Source: Moanibacter sp965226025
GTDB taxonomy: Bacteria; Verrucomicrobiota; Verrucomicrobiia; Opitutales; UBA2987
Direction: 5' to 3'
Assembly (NCBI GenBank): GCA_965226025.1
Contig: CBDDCD010000001.1
Span: 1 to 64,000 of the forward strand
DNA: 64,000 nt
Both the position numbers and the translations under genes were made by a program. The first letter of the stretch is position 1. Every line of letters begins with the position of its first letter. The notes below the pieces were generated by a model. The model was not told the DNA's origin and did no database searches. It saw nothing but the letters and a program-made list of their open reading frames with translations. Of the stretch, positions 47,398 through 56,482 are shown one piece after another.

Positions 47398-47538
47398 ATG
47401 CTGCAAGGACACGTCACATTTTCTGCTGAAGAGCTACTTCGGGCCCTGGTTCAAGACGGGAGGTTCGTTGTAGAACCGGATGAAATTGTCCCTCTATCAA
47501 GAGTGCGAGCCGCAAGAAAAGGAGAACGCCGAACATAG
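47398..47538 (+). CDS. small open frame, unknown
   Basis: 46 codons from ATG 47398 (MLQGHVTFSAEELLRALVQD, then GRFVVEPDEIVPLSRVRAAR). The same frame is open upstream to about 47310 (FFHEFPRPKRKPGIVEDLRN) without a clear start. No ribosome binding site or family seen; it may be a 3' remnant. Confidence 0.25.
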   Translation: MLQGHVTFSAEELLRALVQDGRFVVEPDEIVPLSRVRAARKGERRT

Positions 47539-47539
47539 G

Positions 47540-47983
47540 AGAGGCTGTGTTCAGATCAGAGCGTGAGGATTCGCGCGCAGATTGGACAAGAGGACATTAG
47601 AACGCCGCATGTTTAGTGAGGGGGCATTTGAGGAGCATTATTCTTCGTCCGTGTTTCGAAGAGGTTTTTTCGGTTTGTTAAAATTCCGGTCCGATCTGAA
47701 AGAGAGAGACCGTCTCACGAGAATCCGCGTGATATGGTAGAATTTCCGTACAGGAAGGTAGATTGTTGAAGAGATCCATTTCTGCGGAGGGGATTTAAGG
47801 AGGGATCTTCAAGAATTCCCCCGGGAGAATTAGGAGGGTAATTCCCTTTACAATTCAATGCCCCTTCGACTGGCCGGTCCAGAGGGACGTTTACCGACGA
47901 GAAATCCGCGTTTTGGGTCAAAGAAGCCGTATACGATGTAGCACCTGAGTCAGAGAAAGAGCACGGTATCGCGATCCTACTGC
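47540..47983. other. about 440 bases without a gene
   Basis: No protein-like frame on either strand and no shared repeat. Confidence 0.4.
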
Positions 47984-48112
47984 TCATCCACCTTCCTTCC
48001 GGTGCTGGACTTTGCGTCCGCTGAGATCGATGAAAATCCCCTTAGACATCGCTGAAACCGATCGGAGAAGATCCGCCCGATATGGTGGCCGTATTGCGGG
48101 TTGAAGTGACTG
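47984..48112 (-). pseudogene. 3' remnant of a second copy of the island's HTH-protein gene
   Basis: The minus-strand frame SHFNPQYGHHIGRIFSDRFQ, RCLRGFSSISADAKSSTGRK parallels the C-terminus of the gene at 52937 (SHFNPRYGNQSGWIFSDRFQ, RCLSVFSAALKDAKISSGRK). DNA similarity extends through 48001-48112. It shows that island-type sequence once lay on both sides of the sigma/ankyrin gene. Confidence 0.75.
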
Positions 48113-50098
48113 ACTGGTGGCCACAGAAGCCACGAAACATCCCAAGCGAGAATTCCTGCATCTAATCAGCGTGCGAGGCTCAAGAGGAGTCTGCCTGCTT
48201 TAACATATGGACGATATCGTCAAATCCACTCTGCTTCGCCCGTGTCAACGGCGCGGCCTCGTTCTTCTCGCCTTCAACAGTTACTAGGGCCCCGCGTTTG
48301 AGAAGCAGTTCCACCAGCGTCTTGCGACCGTATTGACAGGCCCAGGAAAGCGGGCGCAAACGATCTTTGGTGTCGGGGACATCGAGTTCAGCACCGTAGT
48401 CGAGGAGCATTGCTGCGTAGGCAGCGCGACCTCCGTCGCTTAACCCGTTGGACCAGTATTTGAAAGACAAGCCATGCAACAGGCCAAATCCTTCTTCATC
48501 GGGCGCGTTGGAGTCGAGCCCGTGTTCCAGGCACAGCCTCAGGAGTTTGATCTGACCTTCCTGATCGCCCGGTTGCCGGTCGAACCGCATGACATTACAG
48601 AGTACCTCGTGAACCTCACTCCGCGCTAGACGTGGATGGGCCCTCAGGCACATGGCGACGATGGTCTCGTCCTGGCCACGGACCCCGTTGAGCAGGAAAT
48701 ACCCCGCGATGTTCCATTTGTTTCCCTTTCCAACCACATCGTCGCCGCAGCGATCGAGCAGCTCACCGATCAGGAGATGGTCTCCGCGCGTGGCATAGGT
48801 GTAAAAATTGTGCCTGGCGCCCTGGGCGATGAGGCGGGTGGCCAAGGCATCGTATCCGTTCTCTTCAGCCAGCTCCAAAGCCGTTGGTCCAGCGTAAGTC
48901 CCCACGTCGGCCTTGGCTCCCCGGTCGAGCAAAAGCTCCGCCACCGCGAGGTGGCGGTTGGTTAGGGCCATCATGAGAGGAGCGCCGTTCTCCACCCATC
49001 CGTCCTCGTGCGGATCGTTCGTATTGGTAACGTTTACGTCGGATCCGCTGTCAAGGAGCAACCGAACGATCTCGATATGGCCCTGCCATGCGGCAGCAGT
49101 CAGCGGGTAGGAGATGCCACCGGGATGTCGAACAGCTCCGTTGTAGTAGTTGGCCAGCGCCGGGTCTTGCTCCAGTAATCGTCGAACGATGTGGGTCTCG
49201 CCCAGCACGCTTGCTACCCAGATGTCGTTCACCGCTCCGTGCTCTAAGAGTAGCCCGGCCGTCATCCGGTCCGGGCGATGACGTTCGTCCCGCTGCAGTT
49301 GCTCGGATGCGCCCTTGTAGAGAGCAAGGTGGATGGGCTTCTGACCCCATCTGTTTCGCGCCTCCGTGTCAGCTCCTCTATGGAGCAGGTCCGCTACGAG
49401 GGGTTGATGACGATGATAGACCACCTGGTGAAGAAGAGTGTTTCCGTTTTCGTCTTGCGCATCAAGTTGACCCTGCCGCTGCTCAAACTGAGCTGAGAGA
49501 TGCTCCTCGATGAGTTCGACAATGCGGTGGTGACCCGAGAACCGGGCCAACGTCAGCGGACAGTTGCGGTATCTATTGAAATCGAAATCTTCCAGCGGAT
49601 CCGCGCCAGCTTGAAGCAGCAAGCGCACAACTTCTGTGTGGCCCTGTCGAACGGCCAGGTGAAGAGCTTTGCTCTTGTGTTGGGGGTGAACCGCATGGAT
49701 CACCGCCGGATCGGCACTGAGCATCTCGCTTATCTGGCTTAGATCGCCAGTCTGAGCAGCATTGCAGAAGTGCACGGCCGAAACAAAAATTCGGTCGCGT
49801 GAAGGGGCAGATTGTTGCAGTTCGTCCTTGGCCATTTCGGTGATCCTCTTTTTCAGTTTTTTGCGCGCTGCACGCAATCGGTTGTTGACGGTAGCAGGGC
49901 TGAGATCAAGGAAGTGACCGATCTCAGCGTGGCTGTACTCGCTAATGTAGAAGAGCGTAACGGTCTGGCGCTCTTCGTCTGGTAGAGCATTAACTTCGCG
50001 TAGGACCCATGCCCGGGTGTCGCAATCCTCCAATAGGGAGGCCGGGTCTTTTTGGCTAGAGGGTATGTCGTCTCCGTCAAGGAGGGGGACAGTATCTA

Positions 50099-51915
50099 GA
50101 GCCCGTCCCAGTGGTGGAAACAATTGATTTTTAATGAGTTATGGGCAAAAAAAAGGCCGGATAGAGCTGCAAAAAGCTCGATCCGGCGAAAAAGGGCGCT
50201 TATGCTTGCGTTAGTCAAATACAAAGCACGCCCTTCTCATGAAAAATATTGCCGTACAAAGCTTCCTGCGTCCAGCCCTAACTCCAGTCATTCGATGCAA
50301 AGACTACACCGTGTTTCTGGAAACAATGGAGCGGATTGACCGGGTTTTGATCGACTCCTCGCTGGAAAGGGAGGCGATCGTAAAAGCCTTGGAAGGATGG
50401 GATGAAGCGGGAGGGAAGGATCGGGAGCGACGCGCTCTAAGAGCGATAAAAGCGCTGCGGGTGGAGGTGGTGCGTCATTTACTCGGAGGGATATCCTTTC
50501 GTTGTCTGTCGCAGGAGTTGGGACGCAGTGAGCTTCTGGCTAATTTTTGCCGGGTGCGTGAGGTAGACGGGATCCGGAAAATATCGAAGAGCAGTCTGGA
50601 ACGGGATTCGAAATTCTTCGACGAAGCGTATCTGAGACAGCTGCATGCAAGGATGACCGAGGTGGTGGGCAATGCTGAACATTGTGGTGAGGCAGGATTA
50701 GAGAAGCCGATCGATACGAGGGAATGCCTGATCGACGCCACTTGCCTGGAAGCGAACATCCACTGGCCCGTGGACTGGGTCTTGCTCAAGGATGTGGGAG
50801 CAACGCTGCTCAAGGCGATCAGTCTGATCCGGCAGGCGGGAATGAAACAGCGCATGCCCCAGGGAGCAAAGGGATTGGCTCGGGAGATGAACAAACGGTG
50901 CCTGGAGATGACGCATGCGCGTCGGCGCCGGGAGGCGGGCAAAGCGCGTAAAGGGATCCTGCGGCGGATGAAGCTATTGCTCAAGAAGATTGAGGGCCAT
51001 GCCCTTCGCCACCGTGACTTATTGGAAGCTATGTGGATGCAAAGCGATTACACCGAGAAGAAGGCGAGCCGAATCATCGAGCGAATGGATGGTATGTTAG
51101 AGCAGATACCGCAGGTCATGAAACAGGCGCACGAACGGATCATAGGGGGGCGGCAGGTGAAGAATGAGGAGAAGATCCTGAGCGCCTACGAACCTGAGAT
51201 TGACGTCATCGTGCGAGGCAAGGCAGATCGGGAGGTGGAGTTTGGCAACACCCTTTATTTATGCGAGAGCGCAGAGGGATATCTGTTGGACTGGAAACTG
51301 TATGGGGGGCAGGCCCCGAGCGAATTGAAGCAGCTTTGGGAAAGTCTGGAGAGGCAAAAGGGCTTCGCTTTAGAGGAGAAGATCGAAGCGATCAGTGGGG
51401 ATCGGGGCTATGCCTCGAAGGCGGCCAGCAAGCGGCTCCAGGCAGAGGGGATTTTTGACGCCCTTACGCCCCGCAATCCACAAGAGCTCAAGGAGCGGAT
51501 GGAGGAGCCGCGCTTTGTCCGGTTGCAGCGACGACGAGGGAGCACCGAAGGCCGGATCGGAGTGCTCAAGAACCGATGGCACGGGGGCAAGATACGCAGC
51601 AAAGGCTTTGACAACCGTAACCTTAGCGTGGCCTGGTCGGTTCTGTCCCACAATCTATGGAAAATCGCGCAGAGACTTGCGCAAGAACATGAGAAAGAGG
51701 CAACGCAGGCGGCATAGGGATCCAAGAATCGAGTCAGAGGCGCTTCCTTGGGAGAACTATCGACTCAAAGCGAGAGGAAGGGTGCTGGAAAGGTGCATAA
51801 CGGATAAAAGGTAAGCTACCGAGGACGGAAGGCATGTCGTGGTCTACATAACGTGACGAAGATTGATATCGGTATCAGGCTTCCACCCAAATCCTCTCGG
51901 ATTTGGGACAGCCTC
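50099..51915 (+). mobile_element. IS copy 4, complete, 1817 bp
   Basis: Flanked by a 6-bp duplication TATCTA (50093-50098 and 51916-51921). Ends and internal hairpins as in copy 2. Inserted in opposite orientation inside the sigma/ankyrin gene, between sigma regions 2 and 4. Confidence 0.97.
50239..51717 (+). CDS. DDE transposase, intact
   Basis: Full 492 residues with D166, D388 and E437, representing the consensus of the four copies. Probably active, given the high identity among copies. Confidence 0.95.
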   Translation: MKNIAVQSFLRPALTPVIRCKDYTVFLETMERIDRVLIDSSLEREAIVKALEGWDEAGGKDRERRALRAIKALRVEVVRHLLGGISFRCLSQELGRSELLANFCRVREVDGIRKISKSSLERDSKFFDEAYLRQLHARMTEVVGNAEHCGEAGLEKPIDTRECLIDATCLEANIHWPVDWVLLKDVGATLLKAISLIRQAGMKQRMPQGAKGLAREMNKRCLEMTHARRRREAGKARKGILRRMKLLLKKIEGHALRHRDLLEAMWMQSDYTEKKASRIIERMDGMLEQIPQVMKQAHERIIGGRQVKNEEKILSAYEPEIDVIVRGKADREVEFGNTLYLCESAEGYLLDWKLYGGQAPSELKQLWESLERQKGFALEEKIEAISGDRGYASKAASKRLQAEGIFDALTPRNPQELKERMEEPRFVRLQRRRGSTEGRIGVLKNRWHGGKIRSKGFDNRNLSVAWSVLSHNLWKIAQRLAQEHEKEATQAA

Positions 51916-52204
51916 TATCTACCCGTCTGTTGCGGGTCAGGCGATCGCAGTGCTTGAACACAAGACGACGCAACCAAGCCGGGAATACGCCTGGCCCGTA
52001 GACGCGATCCAATATGGGGTAAGCTTCAACAAAAGCCTCTTGAGCTGCATCTTGGGCAAGCGGGAAATCACCAAGCACGGAATAGGCATAGCCGACCGCC
52101 ATATCCTGAAAGCGCAATACAATGGTGTCGAAGGCCTTAAGATCGCCATGCTGGGCCAGTGTAAATTGCTTTGCGAAGTCAGACATGGGCGCAAGCATCG
52201 GCAC

Positions 52205-52936
52205 TGTTTACAGTGGACCGTCTAGAAGGAATCCCAAGTTGGCGGTGATTCTGGTAGAACGGCAGAACATATTCTGGGTTCTTCGACGCTTTTTGTGGCA
52301 GGGTTGGCGTAAGATCGAGCTTGCCGCAACAGAACACAATGGCGATCCGTGTTCTCGAAAACTGCGAAAGCCGAGCATTGGCTTGGATGTTTTGCATCTT
52401 CGATTTTTACGCTTCGGTAGCGGCGTCTGCGATCTGATGAGTATTATGTCCGGAGAGGCCTTTTTTATGATTCTTAGGGACGGGCGCGAGATCCCTGACG
52501 GGTTTCAGGCGGCTGCGAGAGATTTTCATTCCCATCCAATTTCGTGGAAACAGGTCGAGACTCAGCATTTCGACTGGGTTTGAGTGGGCCGATCCCGGTC
52601 GATGTTGAGAGATTCTCTCTGAGTAGAGTGGTAGAAGTGAAGTCGGGGTATGTTTGTGTTGGGGACTGGTTGGGGCGCGAATCGGGACTACAAAGAACTT
52701 GTGCAGGTGATGTTTCTTTGAGCCCTCAACCCCAAAGGTATTACTTCCTGCGCACACCGCCTAAGAGGGATTGCTCCGCCATTGATCGGAAAGCAATGTC
52801 TGTTAGCTTAGGGAACGCGACACAGCAAACCTGACGTACGTTATTAAGAATAGAGTCCAAGTCCACAGGTAACAGATTTCTGGAATTCGGAACAGCCCCG
52901 ATGGTAAGTCCGCCGTCGTGACAAGAAAGCCGTTAT
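52205..52936. other. about 730 bases without a recognisable gene
   Basis: It lies between the sigma/ankyrin start and the island's last gene. Frames up to 153 codons exist (plus 52122-52583), but they start inside the sigma gene's antisense and show no family features. Promoter of the sigma gene is expected near 52210-52260 but is not clear. Confidence 0.4.
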
Positions 52937-53365
52937 TTACTGGAGATACAGCACTGAATCTCGGTCTTTCTGCTCATCAGTCTTTCGACCTGAGCTGATC
53001 TTGGCGTCCTTCAAGGCCGCTGAGAAAACGCTCAGACATCGCTGAAAGCGGTCTGAAAAGATCCAGCCTGATTGATTGCCGTATCGAGGGTTGAAGTGAC
53101 TGATACGCTTGATCAGCCCGAGCTTCTTAATCTTCGCCCGCACGATTTCTATGGTTCGATGGGAGACTTCGTACTGTTCTGTCAGATCCAAAGTAGAAGA
53201 GAGAAACTGGTCCTCGGCGTACTTGATACCTATCCAGATTGCGGCAAACGCGTGCCGGTGGTTCTGATTATCTGGAAAGAGCATCTTTGCAATGTCATCC
53301 AGACCTGATATACGCCGGCATAGGGCCGGATTAAGCTCGATTTTCGTCCTTACTGCGATATCGAT
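52937..53365 (-). CDS. winged-helix/HTH-like protein, start uncertain
   Basis: The conserved-looking part runs from KIELNPALCRRISGLDDIAK through FAAIWIGIKYAEDQFLSSTL and LTEQYEVSHRTIEIVRAKIK (a helix-turn-helix with recognition helix) to LGLIKRISHFNPRYGNQSGW and the C-terminus. A perfect AGGAGG at 53369-53374 lies before the gene, but the codons after it are ATC (53365) rather than ATG/GTG/TTG. A GTG at 53476 would overlap the upstream gene by 146 bases. A decayed copy of its 3' end is at 47984. Likely a DNA-binding regulator or replication-type protein of the island. Confidence 0.6.
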   Translation of the reverse strand: MDIAVRTKIELNPALCRRISGLDDIAKMLFPDNQNHRHAFAAIWIGIKYAEDQFLSSTLDLTEQYEVSHRTIEIVRAKIKKLGLIKRISHFNPRYGNQSGWIFSDRFQRCLSVFSAALKDAKISSGRKTDEQKDRDSVLYLQ

Positions 53366-53705
53366 TCGCCTCCTGAAAAGATAGGTTTTTGAGGGCCTCC
53401 TGGCGCAGGAGCCACCGATCGTGGGCGATCTGGAGAGCATCCTTTCGGAATTGTGTGCCCAGATGCTTTTCCACAAAGAGAACGGTCTCGTAGGAGGAGA
53501 CGTAGATATCGTTCAAGAGCCGCCAGAAGCGCCAGCGAACGCCTTGGCGGGAGAGTCGGAACCTCTCTTCAATTTGATTCCCATAGTTTCCTCTCAAGAT
53601 GAAACGAGAGGGTGTTTCCACGGTGCGTTCTACCCAAAGGTCCCCGGCATCTATCAGCTCCCGTAAGCGTTCCAGAAACTCCTTGTCCTTTTCGGTGAGT
53701 TTCAC
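53331..53705 (-). CDS. uncharacterised helical protein of the island
   Basis: A 124-residue protein, start GTG overlapping the upstream stop (GTGA, 53702-53705), so translationally coupled. Charged helices KEFLERLRELIDAGDLWVER and VRWRFWRLLNDIYVSSYETV; no family recognised. Its 3' end overlaps the next gene's ribosome binding site. Confidence 0.65.
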   Translation of the reverse strand: MKLTEKDKEFLERLRELIDAGDLWVERTVETPSRFILRGNYGNQIEERFRLSRQGVRWRFWRLLNDIYVSSYETVLFVEKHLGTQFRKDALQIAHDRWLLRQEALKNLSFQEANRYRSKDENRA

Positions 53706-54463
53706 TTTCCCTCCAGGAGGATCTCCCCATCGGGATCCTGAGTAACCTCAATTTCACCGTCGTGCTGCATGAAGATGACAGTGATGAACCGGTAGATCCG
53801 GTCGAGACGCAGATCGTCCAGGAGAGCCCGCACACCTTCAAAACGGATGATACAACCGGAAAGGATTCCCTGGATATGGGCTCGATAGGTGCTCATTTCG
53901 AAATTCAACCGATCAGTCGCAGGCGTGGCTTCCTCTTTGCTTGGCAAAGATATGAATTGGTCGAGATCGAATTGAAAGTCGGGCAGGCCTTCGAGGATAG
54001 GTTCCAGATTAGAAAAATGGGGTGGAGAGCGTGAGTTGAGAAGCAGCTTTCGGATTTCTTCGGTCTTTTCCCTACGCCGCTTGCGGGATTCGCGCATCAT
54101 CTCACGAAAGTAGGTTGCATCAAAAACGCGCTCGTCGAAAGTATAGCGGGATCGAACGGGTGCCCGGCACTTGGAACACCAGTAGTGGTAGATCTTCTTC
54201 GTGAGAGAACCGTTACACGCCTCACATGTTTGAAGGTGCAAAGTCGGATCGAACTCATCGCCACAATCCTGGCAACGGCACCAGCTATCCTGAATCATTC
54301 GAAGCTTTGAAGCACCACATCCTCTGCACTTCCTCTGGAAAAGCATCACCGCATAGATCAAGCTCCGGACCTTCTCCCTGAGGAGATTCACTTGATGCTC
54401 GAATGACGCACACTTCTCGATCATCTGATGGTAGAGTTGGTGGACCGGGGAATGAGGCTGCAT
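53702..54463 (-). CDS. multi-zinc-ribbon protein of the island
   Basis: A 253-residue protein. The first half carries four Cys pairs: CRGCG, CRCQDCG, CEACNG, CSKCRAP, spaced as two zinc ribbons (about 45-105). A basic stretch (MMRESRKRRREKTEEIRKLL) follows, then an alpha-beta C-terminal half. Nucleic-acid binding is likely. ATG 54463 has no ribosome binding site; a CCGAAAAA-CTTAAAAAG element centred 26 bases upstream fits an archaeal leaderless promoter. First gene of a three-gene coupled unit with 53331 and 52937. Confidence 0.75.
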   Translation of the reverse strand: MQPHSPVHQLYHQMIEKCASFEHQVNLLREKVRSLIYAVMLFQRKCRGCGASKLRMIQDSWCRCQDCGDEFDPTLHLQTCEACNGSLTKKIYHYWCSKCRAPVRSRYTFDERVFDATYFREMMRESRKRRREKTEEIRKLLLNSRSPPHFSNLEPILEGLPDFQFDLDQFISLPSKEEATPATDRLNFEMSTYRAHIQGILSGCIIRFEGVRALLDDLRLDRIYRFITVIFMQHDGEIEVTQDPDGEILLEGK

Positions 54464-54484
54464 AGGCGATATATGGGTTTCGGA

Positions 54485-54501
54485 CTTTTTAAGTTTTTCG
54501 G
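54485..54501 (-). promoter_or_regulatory. archaeal-type BRE/TATA promoter (leaderless), minus strand
   Basis: Minus strand CCGAAAAACTTAAAAAG: CGAAA box, two-base spacer and CTTAAAAA TATA-like box, centred about 26 bases before ATG 54463, the distance for a leaderless archaeal transcript. Confidence 0.55.
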
Positions 54502-54530
54502 TGACGCGAGGGAGGCACGCGGCACCGCGG

Positions 54531-54545
54531 CGAAAGATTTAAATA
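54531..54545 (+). promoter_or_regulatory. archaeal-type BRE/TATA promoter, plus strand
   Basis: CGAAAGATTTAAATA matches CGAAA-NN-TTTAWATA exactly. A start about 25 bases downstream (near 54567) would leave a 15-base leader containing GGAGGTGA (54569-54576) before ATG 54582. It is divergent from the promoter at 54485. Confidence 0.65.
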
Positions 54546-54581
54546 GGAAGGGACCCGGGGGATGTATCGGAGGTGATTGTC

Positions 54582-54722
54582 ATGGGACGGCCTTTCAAAT
54601 GCCCCTATTGTGACTCGTCGAAAAGCGTTTCAAAAGGATACCGTTACAATCGAGAGGGCAGGGCGCGCCTGAGGAGATGCAAGGGGTGCGGGCGGCGATG
54701 GACGGTAAGAATACGGAAGTAA
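54582..54722 (+). CDS. 46-residue zinc-ribbon protein
   Basis: A small intact gene, ATG 54582 with a strong GGAGGTGA at 5-base spacing. GRPFKCPYCDSSKSVSKGYR, then RRCKGCGRRWTVRIRK forms a CPYC...CKGC zinc ribbon with a basic tail. This resembles archaeal and transposon-associated zinc-ribbon proteins that bind nucleic acids. It is the only plus-strand gene of the island and is divergent from the multi-zinc-ribbon gene. Confidence 0.75.
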   Translation: MGRPFKCPYCDSSKSVSKGYRYNREGRARLRRCKGCGRRWTVRIRK

Positions 54723-54843
54723 CTGGAAGAGAGCTATCGCTAAGTGGCGAAGGAACCCGAGTCATTGCGACTCGGGTAAGAAGAGATCGAGAAACAGATG
54801 GGTGGATACTGGAACAGTGAATTCGTGATATCCACGGTCTCGA

Positions 54844-56346
54844 TCAGTTGAGAGCGAGGATCTTTCGTGATCCTGAAGTTTCTGCCGTTAAGGTCGCCGG
54901 ACGGGCGCGACCTTTGGACCATCTGCGAAGGGCGTTGATCTGCTCACTCATGAGTTTGCTCAAGGGCACGACCTCATTGAGCGCCATCATGATTGTCAGA
55001 TCGGATGGCTCCTCGCGTCGCTCGAAGGCATCGTAGAGCGAATCGATGAATCCCTGTTCGATCTCCGATCCGGTGAAACCCTCCGTACTCTTCGCCAGTC
55101 GAAGGGTATCATAATTTGCCGGCTCTCGGCCATATTTCGTGATCTGGATTCGCCAGATAGCCTCGCGTTCTTCCCGATTGGGAAGATCGATGAAGAAGAG
55201 CTCATCGAAGCGTCCCTTTCGGAGCATTTCCGGAGGGAGTTGTGTGACGTCATTCACTGTCGCCACGATGAACACCGGGGCAATCCTCTCCTGCATCCAG
55301 GATAGAAAGGTCCCGAAGACGCGACTGGCGGTTCCTCCATCGGTAGAGCCGGAGCTCTTTGAACCGCTGAAACCTTTTTCAATCTCGTCTATCCAGAGGA
55401 CAACGGGAGCGATTGCTTCAACTGTCGCAATCACCGAACGGAGGTTACTTTCGCTCTGACCGACCAATCCTGCGAACAGTCGTCCGGCATCCAGTTTGAT
55501 CAGCGGCCTCTGGAAGACACTGGCGGTAGCTTTGGCTGTGAGGGATTTTCCAGTTCCCGGAATCCCAACAATGAGGAGTCCTTTGGGCGAGGGAAGACCA
55601 TAATCGTGAGCCTCCTGGCTCAACGTGTCTCGGCGCTGCATGAGCCAGCTCTTGAGGGAATCGAGACCTCCGATATCCTCGAGCGACTCGTCGGATTGAT
55701 AGACCTCGAGAAGGCCGCCTCTCTTAAGCTCCTGTGCTTTCTCACGGGCCACGATGACCGGCGATAGCCCATTTGATTCGACGATGGATAGCGCAAACGC
55801 ATTCTCGGCTTCGATCGAAGTCAATCCGGTCGCCGAACCGAGTAGAAGCTCGCGATGATCGGCTTTCGGCTGCGGCTGACCGGCAGAGACTGCAATGTTG
55901 TCGAGGACAATGCCCAGGGCTTCTTTGCCGGGAAGTGAAAAGTCCACGATGACAAACTCGCGTTCTAGTTCCGATGGAAGGAGTTTCCGGCAGCCGAGCA
56001 TGATGACGTTCTTTCCATTGCTCTTACCGTGACGCAGGACGTCCTTGAGCGCCCGGGTGAGGAAGGGGTCCGGGTTATCCAGGAACAGATGGAAGTCCCG
56101 TAGGAGAACAAGGACGTTTTCCGAAAGCTCCGGAATAAGCGACAACACCGTTATCGGTTCCGGGGCATCCTGAACAGTTCCGTCTGCGGTGTCCGTGAGT
56201 CCCTCGGAGACAGACCAGGCGTAAAGCCTGTGCTTCAGTGTCTCCGCAATTGTTTTGAGTTCTGCCTCAACGCGCACTTCCTCGCTTGAGACGATGTAGA
56301 TTCCGGGATAGCCGGCCCGGATGTAGTTAGCGATTTTTTCTTTCAT
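54844..56346 (-). CDS. Ycf46-like AAA+ ATPase
   Basis: A 500-residue protein with the two-part layout of Ycf46. The N-terminal P-loop-like domain lacks a Walker A (starts YPGIYIVSSEEVRVEAEL, with LVLLRDFHLFL). The C-terminal AAA+ module has Walker A GIPGTGKS (261-268), Walker B VVLWIDEIEK (315-324), sensor region FIVATVNDV and arginine-finger segment RKGRFDELFF. Function unknown; Ycf46 occurs in cyanobacteria and beside DUF1257/DUF2997 genes elsewhere, as here. ATG 56346 follows AAAGGAAAT. Confidence 0.88.
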   Translation of the reverse strand: MKEKIANYIRAGYPGIYIVSSEEVRVEAELKTIAETLKHRLYAWSVSEGLTDTADGTVQDAPEPITVLSLIPELSENVLVLLRDFHLFLDNPDPFLTRALKDVLRHGKSNGKNVIMLGCRKLLPSELEREFVIVDFSLPGKEALGIVLDNIAVSAGQPQPKADHRELLLGSATGLTSIEAENAFALSIVESNGLSPVIVAREKAQELKRGGLLEVYQSDESLEDIGGLDSLKSWLMQRRDTLSQEAHDYGLPSPKGLLIVGIPGTGKSLTAKATASVFQRPLIKLDAGRLFAGLVGQSESNLRSVIATVEAIAPVVLWIDEIEKGFSGSKSSGSTDGGTASRVFGTFLSWMQERIAPVFIVATVNDVTQLPPEMLRKGRFDELFFIDLPNREEREAIWRIQITKYGREPANYDTLRLAKSTEGFTGSEIEQGFIDSLYDAFERREEPSDLTIMMALNEVVPLSKLMSEQINALRRWSKGRARPATLTAETSGSRKILALN

Positions 56347-56385
56347 GTTCTATTTCCTTTCTTTGAGTTGACTGTGAATGCAGAA

Positions 56386-56414
56386 AGCCCGCTCCGTTTT
56401 TGGGGGAGCGGGCT
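56386..56414 (-). terminator. hairpin terminator/attenuator before the AAA+ gene
   Basis: 10-bp stem AGCCCGCTCC/GGAGCGGGCT (56386-56395, 56405-56414), followed on the minus strand by TTTCTG. It is 40 bases upstream of the AAA+ start codon. Confidence 0.6.
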
Positions 56415-56482
56415 TCTGAATTTCCTTTTTAACGTTTTCGTTCGTGGTACAGTTGGAACACTTCCGCAGAATTGCGTCGGCG

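Larger units (their letters stand above)
48180..52186 (-). pseudogene. ECF sigma factor fused to ankyrin repeats, interrupted by IS copy 4
   Basis: The 5' part (52186 down to 51916) encodes sigma-70 region 2 (FDTIVLRFQDMAVGYAYSVL, AAQEAFVEAY, FPAWLRRLVFKHCDRL). The 3' part (50092 to 48180) encodes region 4 (LPDEERQTVTLFYISEYSHA, EIGHFLDLSPATVNNRLRAA) and then about ten ankyrin repeats (ALHLAVRQGHTEVVRLLLQA, NTLLHQVVYHRHQPLVADLL and others). Removing the IS and one TATCTA copy joins RNRRVD to VPLLDGDD in frame, about 727 codons. The ankyrin part is likely a regulatory protein-binding module. GTG 52204 and ATG 52198 are alternative starts; no clear ribosome binding site. Confidence 0.9.
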
